A stretch of DNA of 48,650 bases from Bacteroidales bacterium (lineage in GTDB: Bacteria; Bacteroidota; Bacteroidia; Bacteroidales; UBA932). The stretch spans positions 1 through 48,650 of the forward strand of contig JAFYTP010000028.1 in NCBI GenBank assembly GCA_017558775.1, read 5' to 3'. Under the pieces are notes generated by a model. The model saw only the letters and a program-made list of their open reading frames with translations. It was not told where the DNA came from and ran no database searches. Positions 37,384 through 48,650 of this stretch are shown piece after piece. The translations under genes and the position numbers were made by a program. Numbering within the stretch: the stretch's first letter is position 1; the number at the start of each line of letters is the position of its first letter.

Positions 37384-40317
37384 ATGAAGAAAAGACTCCT
37401 TCTGGCCGCGGCGGCCGCCCTTCTCGCGCTCGCCGCTTCCGCGCAAACTCCGGAATACACCCGCGCCCTGGACCTCTACGGGCACGGCATGTATGCGGAG
37501 GCCGCCCGGCTGCTCGAGAACATTCCCGGGGCCGACGCCGAAGGCTACGCGGCTCTTTGTGCCATCGAAATGCAAAGCCCGGGCTATGAGAAACGGGCCG
37601 AGGACTTCGTGGACCGCTGGCCCGAATCCCTCCTGGTGCCCCAGGTGAACTTCCGCTGGGCGCAGGACCTGTTCGACCGTGGCGAGTATGCCCAGGCCGC
37701 CTACCGGTTCGGCTGCGTCGCGCAGGACGAACTGTACAAGGGCCAGGTTCCGGAATACAGCTACAAGCGGGGCTACAGCGCCTTCGAGGCCGGCGATGCC
37801 GACCACGCCCGGATTCTCCTGGAGCGGATGCAGCGTCTCCCGTATTCCGACTACACGGCTCCTTCGCAGTACTCGCTGGCCTACGTCTGTTATTCCCAGG
37901 GCGACTTCAAGGAGGCGGAGAATTGGTTCTCCAAGGCCGCGGAGGATCCGCGCTTCGCGGACCTCGCGAACTACTACATCCTGGAGTGCCGTTTCAACCA
38001 GAAAGATTACAACTACGTGGTGAAGGCGGGCGAGAAGATCTTCAACAAGATCCCGGAAGACCGCCAGGCGCACTTCGCCCGCATGATGTCGGAGTCCTAC
38101 CTCGTGCTGGGCGACAACGACAAGGCCCGTTCCTACTACCAGAAGAACCTCGCGGAGAAGGGCGACCGCACCCGGTCGGACTACTTCTACGCCGGCTCCG
38201 TGATGTACGGGGTGGAGGACTGGCAGGGTGCCGTGGACAACTTCGCCAAGATGGAGGAGCGCACGGACTCCCTGGGCCAGATCGCGAACTACCAGATGGG
38301 CTACAGCTACATCCAGCTGCGCAACAAGGTGGCCGCCCTGGACGCTTTCCGGGAGGCTTCCGCATTGGCCTTCAACAAGGATATCCAGGAGGACGCCTAC
38401 TTCAACTACGCGAAACTCGCCTTCGACCTGAACAATGATGTGTCGGCCTTCAACGATTACGTGAAGCGCTACGACGCCCTCTCGAAGGGAGACCAGATTT
38501 ACAGCTACATGGCGATGGCCGCCCTGCAGAGCCACGACTACGAGGCCGCCGTCGCGGCTTACGACAACATCGAGGAACTGGATCCCCGGATGCAGTCGAA
38601 CTACATGAAGGCTTACTTCCTGCGGGCGAACCAGCTCATCGAGAACGGTTCCTGGCGCGACGCGATTCCCCGCCTGAGGACCGCCGCCTACTACAGCCCC
38701 CGGCAGGATCCCTTCAATCAGCTCTCCCGCTACTGGGTGGCTGAATCCTACTTCCGCGACGAGAAATACCTCGACGCCCGGAGCACCCTCATCGACCTGT
38801 ACAACCTGTCCGCCCTGGACGGCAAGAAGGAAGGGGACCTGATCCCGTACAACATCGCTTACACCTACTTCAAGGAGGGTGACTATCCCTCCGCTATGAA
38901 GTGGTTCAATACTTACCTGGAAGGCCGTCATGACGCGTTCGGCTCCGACGCCGAAACCCGCATCGGCGACTGCTACTTCTTCCAGAAGGATTACGCATCG
39001 GCCATCACCGCCTTCGAGCGCAAGCTGGCCGATTATCCCGATGCCGACGACATCTACCCGTACTTCCGCGCTGGTGTCGCCTGCGGTCTGGTCAATGACT
39101 TCCCGAAGAAGGTCCAGTTCCTGGAGCGCGTGAAGAAGGCCTCCGCCTCCGCGCCGTACTATTCCGAGGCGATGTACGAGCTGGGCCGCGCCTATGTTTC
39201 CGTGGGCAAGGAAGATGATGCCGTGAAGGCCTTCAACACCCTGCGTGGCACCACCGACGATCCCGCCTACGCCACCAAGGCTCTCCTCGAGCTGGGCATG
39301 ATCGCCCGCAACGGCGGCGACGACGCCAAGGCCCTCGAATACTACAAGCAGGTGGCCACCCAGGGCGGCGATTATGCCGATGACGCCCTCCTCGCCATCG
39401 AATCCATCTACCGTTCCCGTCAGGAGCCCGACTCCTACCTCGCCTTCGTGAACAGCCTGGGCGACAAGGCGTCCCGGACCGAAGCCCAGAAGGAAGACGT
39501 CTACTTCGGCACGGCCGAAGAAATCTTCCTCGGCGGCAACTACGCCAAGGCGGAAACCACCTTCAAGAGCTATCTCGAGAAATACCCGAACGGCGCCAAG
39601 GCGGCCGAGGCCGAGTTCTATCTCGGCGAGTGCTACCGGGGCCTCGGCGACAAGGAGAAGGCGGTGGACCATTACACCGTCGCCCTCGACCGCGGCCTGA
39701 ACGGCTCCTTCAAGGAGACGGCCTACATCCGTATGGGCGATCTCTCCTATTCCCTGCAGCGTTATGCCGATGCGTATGACGCTTACCGTAAGCTGCTGGC
39801 CACCGCCCAGCTGGACGACAACAAGAGCGTCGCCAACCTGGGCATGATGCGGTCCGCCTACAAGGCGCGTGAGTTCGACAACGCCATCGCCGCCGCCCAG
39901 TCCGTCCGCGCCGACAAGCGCGTCACCGACGCCGACAAGCGGGAGGCCGATTACATCCGCGCCAAGTCCTGCCTGGGCATGAGCCGCCGCGCGGAGGCCT
40001 ACGGCATCTTCGAGCAGCTGGCCAAGGACCCGTCCACCGACGAGGGCGCCGAGGCCGCCTACCTGATCATCCAGGACCAGTTCGACCGGGCCGACTTCGC
40101 CGGCATCCAGGACAAGGTCTATGACTTCTCGGCGAAGGCCGGCGGCCAGAACTACTGGCTCGCGAAGGCCTTCATCGTCCTCGGCGACACCTTCGCGGAG
40201 AACGACAACATGGCGCAGGCGAAGGCCACCTTCGAGAGCATCAAGTCCGGCTACAAGCCGTACGGCCCCGAGGACGACGTCCTCGACCAGGTGGAACTGA
40301 GACTCCGGAAACTTTAG
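37384..40317 (+). CDS. Large periplasmic TPR protein
   Basis: 977 residues. Signal peptide MKKRLLLAAAAALLALAASA with cleavage after SAQ. The rest is alpha-helical TPR repeats through the whole length; clear units are QVNFRWAQDLFDRGEYAQAAYRFG, YSLAYVCYSQGDFKEAENWFSKA, YNIAYTYFKEGDYPSAMKWFNTYLE and EFYLGECYRGLGDKEKAVDHYTVAL, each with the W/G/Y/A/P-type spacing. The pattern is like the BamD/YbgF-type assembly TPRs, which bind partner proteins; it is proposed to act in envelope organisation. The outer-membrane barrel gene follows with a 10-nt gap. Confidence 0.88.
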   Translation: MKKRLLLAAAAALLALAASAQTPEYTRALDLYGHGMYAEAARLLENIPGADAEGYAALCAIEMQSPGYEKRAEDFVDRWPESLLVPQVNFRWAQDLFDRGEYAQAAYRFGCVAQDELYKGQVPEYSYKRGYSAFEAGDADHARILLERMQRLPYSDYTAPSQYSLAYVCYSQGDFKEAENWFSKAAEDPRFADLANYYILECRFNQKDYNYVVKAGEKIFNKIPEDRQAHFARMMSESYLVLGDNDKARSYYQKNLAEKGDRTRSDYFYAGSVMYGVEDWQGAVDNFAKMEERTDSLGQIANYQMGYSYIQLRNKVAALDAFREASALAFNKDIQEDAYFNYAKLAFDLNNDVSAFNDYVKRYDALSKGDQIYSYMAMAALQSHDYEAAVAAYDNIEELDPRMQSNYMKAYFLRANQLIENGSWRDAIPRLRTAAYYSPRQDPFNQLSRYWVAESYFRDEKYLDARSTLIDLYNLSALDGKKEGDLIPYNIAYTYFKEGDYPSAMKWFNTYLEGRHDAFGSDAETRIGDCYFFQKDYASAITAFERKLADYPDADDIYPYFRAGVACGLVNDFPKKVQFLERVKKASASAPYYSEAMYELGRAYVSVGKEDDAVKAFNTLRGTTDDPAYATKALLELGMIARNGGDDAKALEYYKQVATQGGDYADDALLAIESIYRSRQEPDSYLAFVNSLGDKASRTEAQKEDVYFGTAEEIFLGGNYAKAETTFKSYLEKYPNGAKAAEAEFYLGECYRGLGDKEKAVDHYTVALDRGLNGSFKETAYIRMGDLSYSLQRYADAYDAYRKLLATAQLDDNKSVANLGMMRSAYKAREFDNAIAAAQSVRADKRVTDADKREADYIRAKSCLGMSRRAEAYGIFEQLAKDPSTDEGAEAAYLIIQDQFDRADFAGIQDKVYDFSAKAGGQNYWLAKAFIVLGDTFAENDNMAQAKATFESIKSGYKPYGPEDDVLDQVELRLRKL

Positions 40318-40327
40318 ACGAAGCAAG

Positions 40328-42067
40328 ATGAGACAGCATATCCTCACGACGGCCCTCGCGGCGGCGGTGTCCGCCCTGGCCTTTGGACAGAACCTCAATC
40401 CTACCGTGGAGGTCACGAACGCCTATGAGGGCGGCGCCTCCTCCATCTCCAAGCCCGCCCAGCAGATGGCGGTGCCGGATTCGGTGACGCGGTTCAATTT
40501 GGATTTCGACTATTCCGTGTTCGAGAAGCCCTTCCGGGGCTCCTACGAATTCCGGCCCTATTACGTGCAGCTCAAACCCGAGCCCAAGGCGAATACGGAG
40601 GAGAAGTTCTATCTCCGCACCGGCGCCGGCCTCACCTTCCATCCGGAACTGGACTTCGTCTGGTCGCCGGTCCGGAAGGAGAAGTTCCGCCTGAACCTGT
40701 ATGCGAACCACCATTCCTACTTCGGCCGCTACCACCAGTTCGGCCTGGGAGAGCAGGTGGACGGCGTCTACTCCATCGTTCCCAAGGATAAGATGGGCGG
40801 CTATCTGGCTGATACAAAGGCCGGTGTCGATGCTGCCTTCGGTTGGGACAGCGGTGTCGCCACCGTGGACGTGAACTACCTGCACAGGATGGCGGACAAC
40901 GTGTACCACTACCAGAAGATGGGCGGTGTCGAGGCAAAGGCCCGGGTCCGCTCCCTGCCGTCGGCCGAGCCGCATTTCCTGTATGACGCGGCCGTCGACT
41001 ACCATTTCCTGGACGGTGATTTCTCGCATACGTTCCTGACGGAGAATGTCTTCGCCGCGGACCTTTCCGAGAGCGCCTTCGCTTTTGACGGCACCTTCGG
41101 GCCCGTCCTCGACGAGAACAACCGCATCCTGGTGGATGTCAATATGGACCTGGCTCGCTACAGGGGGGATTACGCCGGCTATACCGGCCTCCTGTCCGTG
41201 ACGCCCAAGTACCAGTTCAACTGGGACCGCTGGCGCTTCAGCCTGGGCGGCAAGATGGCCTGGATCATCTACTCGGAGGATTTCAACCTCTGGGAGGACC
41301 GGAGCAAGTCCGGCACTTTCTTCCCGGATGTCCATATTGACTATTACCTGCTGGATGACCAGCTCATCCTCCAGACCGCCGCGACGGGCGGGGATAAGTT
41401 CAATACCTTCTCGGGCCGGTTCTTCGAGCGCCCCTTCTCCTACGAGGGCGATTACGGCCATTCCACGGAGCGCGTCCGCGCCATGATCGGCGTCCGGGGC
41501 AATATCGCCAGCCGCTTCCGCTATGACCTGCAGGGCGGTTACGCCCGCTGGACCCATGCCCGGATGGACGGTTTCAAATGCCTGTTCAACATGTCTGAAA
41601 CGCCCGGTGCTTCGAGTTACCTCGATCCGGCTTTCTGCTTCCATCCCATGCTGGTGGAGAAGGCCTTCAACCTCCTGTTCGTCGAACTGGATTACGGCTG
41701 GAAATCCGAGAGCGTGACCGTGGACGGCCTGGTGGCTTATCGCCATACCAACATCTCCGGCGACTACGCTTTCGCTCCCGCGGCCTGGACGGGATTCATC
41801 CGTCCCGCGTACAACTGGGGTGACCGGGTGAAGGCCGGTTTCGACGTCGCGTGGTCCACGCGCCGGAAGGCGACGTACACGAACGGGGTGGGGGATGTCC
41901 TCGAGAATTATTTCGTTCCCGGATGGGTCGATCTCGGCCTCTTCGCCGAGTACCGTTTCACCCATCGTTTCGGCTTCTGGGCCAAGGGCGGTAACCTCCT
42001 GAACCAGGCCGTACAACGCACGCCGCTCGTCGCGGAGGCGGGAATGTACTTTACGGCCGGTATTCTC

Positions 42068-42079
<12 letters not shown>
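40328..42079 (+). CDS. Outer-membrane beta-barrel protein
   Basis: 583 residues. Signal peptide (MRQHILTTALAAAVSALAFGQ). No TonB plug is visible, but residues from about 80 to the end are alternating strands with aromatic girdles (FRLNLYANHHSYFGRYHQFGLG, RYDLQGGYARWTHARMDG, VKAGFDVAWSTRRKATY). The C-terminus GILLNF ends in Phe, the outer-membrane-protein assembly signal. It resembles barrels encoded downstream of large TPR proteins in Bacteroidota; function and ligand unknown. It may be an assembly partner of the preceding TPR protein. Confidence 0.75.
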
Positions 42080-46178
<4,099 letters not shown>

Positions 46179-46194
46179 AAAACCTAACGATAAG

Positions 46195-47511
46195 ATGAAA
46201 ATTACCAAGAATCAGATCGATGCCCTGAACTATCAGGTCACCATCGACATCGCCGGCGACGACTACGCCGAGGCCCTCAAGAAAAGACTCAACGAATACC
46301 GCCGCCGCGCGGACATCAAGGGATTCCGCAAGGGAATGGCCCCGATGTCCCTGATCCAGCGCATGTACGGCGACCAGTGCCTCTACGAGTCCGTCAACCG
46401 TATCGTCGGCGATCAGCTCGACACGTTCATCCGTGAGGAGAAGATCCGTGTCGTGGGCGAACCCCTCCCGTCCGAGGACCAGCCGCAGGTCGATTGGAAA
46501 GTCGGCAACGACTTCACCTTCAAGTTCGACCTGGCCCAGACCCCGGAGCTCAACTTCGAGGTGGGCGAGGGTGACAAGGTCCCTTACTATGAAATCAACG
46601 TCACCGAGGACGCCAAGAAGGCCATGAAGGGCCAGATGCTCCAGCAGTACGGTTCCCTCCAGGAGGGCAAGGCCGCCGGTGAGAACGACTACATCATCGC
46701 CGACATCGCCAACGAAGGCCACAGCGTCGAGGGTGTGTATGTCTCCATCGCCAACGTCGCCGAGATCGCCCGTCCGCTGTTCGTGGGCAAGAAGGCCGGT
46801 GAGAAGATCACTGTCAATGTGAACGAGGCCTTCGAGAACGAGACCGACCGCGCCTCCATGCTCAAGGTGGAGAAGTCCAAGCTGGCCGAGCTCGACCCGA
46901 TGTTCACCTTCACCGTCGTGAACGTGAAGACCTTCAAGGCCGCCGAGAACAACCAGGAGACCTGGAACCAGATGTTCGGCGAGGGTGTCGTCACCAGCGA
47001 GGAGCAGTTCATGGAGAAGGTCGTCGAGCGCATCAAGGCGAACCACACCCAGGAGGCCAACTACCGCTTCGGCAACGACGTCCGCAAGTACTTCGTGGAG
47101 AAGGCCAACATCGAGCTTCCGGAAGAGTTCCTGAAGCGCTGGCTCGTGTATGCCAATGACGGCAAGTACACCCGCGAGGATGTGGAGAAGGAATTCCCGG
47201 CCTTCGTCGAGGACTTCAAGTGGCAGCTCACCCGCGGCTACCTGATGGAGAAGCTCGGCCTCAAGGTCGAGGCGAAGGACGTCCAGGCCGCCGCCGAGAG
47301 CTATGTCGCCTACCAGTATGCGATGTACGGCATGGGCAACGTCCCTGAGGATATGATCAAGAGCTCCGCGAAGAACGTGCTGGAGGACGAGAACCAGCGC
47401 CGTCGTCTCGAGGAGCAGGTGGAGGACAACAAGACCATCGGCGCCCTGCGCGAGAAGATCTCCCTCCAGACCAAGAAAATCTCCGAGGACAAGTTCCGCG
47501 CTTTGAAATAA
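46195..47511 (+). CDS. tig: Trigger factor
   Basis: 438 residues. Ribosome-associated chaperone. The N-terminal ribosome-docking domain carries the GFRKGMAP signature (FRKGxxP, about residue 42). The middle domain (about 150-240) is a PPIase-like fold, and the C-terminal part is long helices ending in KKISEDKFRALK. Length fits Bacteroidota members (about 450). It follows pgpH closely and precedes clpP and clpX. Confidence 0.93.
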   Translation: MKITKNQIDALNYQVTIDIAGDDYAEALKKRLNEYRRRADIKGFRKGMAPMSLIQRMYGDQCLYESVNRIVGDQLDTFIREEKIRVVGEPLPSEDQPQVDWKVGNDFTFKFDLAQTPELNFEVGEGDKVPYYEINVTEDAKKAMKGQMLQQYGSLQEGKAAGENDYIIADIANEGHSVEGVYVSIANVAEIARPLFVGKKAGEKITVNVNEAFENETDRASMLKVEKSKLAELDPMFTFTVVNVKTFKAAENNQETWNQMFGEGVVTSEEQFMEKVVERIKANHTQEANYRFGNDVRKYFVEKANIELPEEFLKRWLVYANDGKYTREDVEKEFPAFVEDFKWQLTRGYLMEKLGLKVEAKDVQAAAESYVAYQYAMYGMGNVPEDMIKSSAKNVLEDENQRRRLEEQVEDNKTIGALREKISLQTKKISEDKFRALK

Positions 47512-47557
47512 TCTGCCGTTTTCCCGGTAGTATTGAGTGTTACCAAACACGAAAAAG

Positions 47558-48226
47558 ATGAACGAATTCGAGAAATTTGCCACCAAGGGCCAGGGGATCG
47601 GCTCCGCCACCCTTTCCCGGTATGCGTCGGCCATCGACGCCTACATCAACCCGACCATCACCGAAGAGCGCAAGCTGAACGTCGCCCAGATGGACGTGTT
47701 CAGCCGCCTGATGATGGACCGCATCGTCTTCCTGGGCGTTCCCATCGACGATGACGTGGCCAACATCATCATGGCCCAGCTCCTGTTCCTGGCCTCCACG
47801 GACCCGAGTGCGGACATCACGATGTACCTGAATACCCCTGGTGGGCAGGTTTCCTCGGGTCTCGCCATCTACGACACGATGCAGATTGTCCAGCCCGACG
47901 TGGCCACCGTCTGCACCGGCATGGCGGCGTCCATGGGCTCCGTCCTGCTGTGCGCCGGCACGAAGGGCAAGCGCACGGCCCTGCCGCACTCCCGCGTGCT
48001 GATCCATCAGCCGCTGGGCGGCGCCAAGGGCCAGGCCAGCGACATCCTCATCGCCGCCCGGGAAATCGAGAAAACCCGTACGGAACTCTTCCGCATCATC
48101 GCCGAGCATAGCGGTCAGCCGCTGGAGCGCGTCGCCGCCGACGGCGACCGCGACTTCTGGATGACCGCCGAGGAGGCCAAGGCCTACGGCATGGTGGACG
48201 AGATTCTGTACAAGAAATCCAAGTAA
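47558..48226 (+). CDS. clpP: ATP-dependent Clp protease proteolytic subunit
   Basis: 222 residues from ATG 47558 ([11 protein letters not shown]); an earlier TTG in frame is unlikely. Catalytic Ser125 in [11 protein letters not shown], His150 in VLIHQPLGG, and Asp in the usual downstream block (about DRDFWM). The last base of its TAA is the first of the clpX ATG, so the two are translationally coupled. The 46-nt gap from tig holds no promoter match. It forms the tetradecameric barrel fed by ClpX. Confidence 0.96.
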   Translation: MNEFEKFATKGQGIGSATLSRYASAIDAYINPTITEERKLNVAQMDVFSRLMMDRIVFLGVPIDDDVANIIMAQLLFLASTDPSADITMYLNTPGGQVSSGLAIYDTMQIVQPDVATVCTGMAASMGSVLLCAGTKGKRTALPHSRVLIHQPLGGAKGQASDILIAAREIEKTRTELFRIIAEHSGQPLERVAADGDRDFWMTAEEAKAYGMVDEILYKKSK

Positions 48227-48650
48227 TGGCCAAGAAAGTACAGAGCCGCAACCACTGCGTACTCTGCGGCCGCACCGACGCCGAAGTCCCGTTCATGCTC
48301 CAGGGCCTGGACGGGTACATCTGCTCGGACTGCGCGAAGATGGCCGCGGAGTATGTGGCGGAACTCGAACACACGAAGCCCGCGAAGGGGAGTGCCAAAG
48401 GGGTCGGCTCTTTGGAGAAGGCCCCGAAGCCGAAGGATATCAAAGCCTACCTGGACCAGTACGTCATCGGCCAGGACCGGGCGAAGATCGTCCTCGCCGT
48501 GGCCGTGTACAACCACTACAAGCGCATCAGCCACAACCTGATTGCCCAGCCTGACGACGGAGTGGAGCTGGAGAAGTCCAACATCCTCCTCGTCGGCCCG
48601 ACGGGCACCGGCAAGACGCTGCTGGCGAGAACCATCGCCAAGCAGCTGGA
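48226..48650 (+). CDS. clpX: ATP-dependent Clp protease ATPase subunit ClpX, N-terminal part
   Basis: Cut by the right edge; about 141 residues are present of about 410-430. The zinc-binding domain has HCVLCGR and YICSDC (C4 type, about residues 11-38). After a charged linker ([21 protein letters not shown]), the AAA+ domain begins with [15 protein letters not shown] and the Walker [12 protein letters not shown]. It unfolds substrates for ClpP. It starts at ATG 48226, overlapping the clpP stop by 1 nt. Confidence 0.97.
   Translation, partial: MAKKVQSRNHCVLCGRTDAEVPFMLQGLDGYICSDCAKMAAEYVAELEHTKPAKGSAKGVGSLEKAPKPKDIKAYLDQYVIGQDRAKIVLAVAVYNHYKRISHNLIAQPDDGVELEKSNILLVGPTGTGKTLLARTIAKQL

Noticed and set aside
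36961..40416. A 1151-codon open frame antisense to the TPR gene
   Set aside because: High GC at third positions removes stops on the opposite strand. The plus strand carries a signal peptide and TPR units; the minus frame has biased low-complexity residues and no family.

Overview
The window is a contiguous chromosomal segment from a GC-rich member of the Bacteroidales (phylum Bacteroidota), probably an uncultured gut- or rumen-type lineage. The evidence is the Bacteroidota promoter element TAnnTTTG (-7) with TTG/TTTG about 20 nt upstream, the lack of strong Shine-Dalgarno sites, a short primary sigma factor, a TonB-dependent receptor paired with a DUF4249 lipoprotein, DUF4298 and THUMP-like methyltransferase proteins, and a GH89 glycosidase. 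Genus cannot be set from this sequence alone. There are no phage, plasmid, transposase or CRISPR genes. The content is mostly housekeeping and densely packed; no gene-free stretch exceeds about 200 nt.

Layout. 1-2.4 kb: the 3' end of pckA, a secreted acid phosphatase fused to an SGNH hydrolase, and a possible 38-aa membrane peptide. 2.4-10.1 kb (minus): tamB, an RsmI-like methyltransferase and mtaB, then a PhnP-like metallo-hydrolase behind a 118-bp palindromic element. 10.1-16.7 kb: tsaD and a FAD dehydrogenase (plus), a nicotinamidase-like hydrolase, a FucI-like protein and the SRP RNA (minus), and cdd and mnmA diverging from one promoter region. 16.7-21.6 kb (minus): tRNA-Thr(CGU), a BaiN/HI0933 flavoprotein, a TonB-dependent receptor and a DUF4249 lipoprotein. 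21.6-29.5 kb: an orphan BtuF-like lipoprotein, dnaN with a DnaQ-type exonuclease, an HtrA protease, rpoD and argS. 29.5-33.4 kb (minus): a phosphohexomutase and a GH89 alpha-N-acetylglucosaminidase. 33.4-37.3 kb: a repeat-invaded methyltransferase, DUF4298, a CPBP protease, nth and ftsE. 37.4-48.65 kb (plus): a TPR protein and an outer-membrane barrel, then gyrB, a PgpH-like phosphodiesterase, tig, clpP and the start of clpX.

Functional threads. tRNA modification is well represented: TsaD makes t6A37, MtaB thiomethylates t6A to ms2t6A37, and MnmA makes s2U34. A t6A-type tRNA, tRNA-Thr(CGU), is also present. The tig-clpP-clpX order is the classic chaperone/protease cluster. gyrB, pgpH and tig run with overlaps or short gaps and may be read together.

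Most notable finding. Several palindromic repeats sit inside coding sequence without breaking the frame. A 118-bp element (3355-3472) and a roughly 174-bp element (33721-33894) share an identical 16-nt core, a hairpin with the same loop, and 26-bp terminal arms whose sequences differ between copies yet stay complementary within each copy. The second copy lies in a methyltransferase gene as an exact 60-codon insertion flanked by a 6-bp direct repeat; removing it restores a normal motif I. The same gene carries a second, unrelated in-frame dispersed repeat. mtaB carries two tandem hairpin units with a 17-codon period. This resembles the Rickettsia palindromic elements, but here in a Bacteroidales genome. 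A second theme is that many promoters sit so close to start codons that the mRNAs should be leaderless or nearly so; the SRP RNA gene calibrates the start-site distance.
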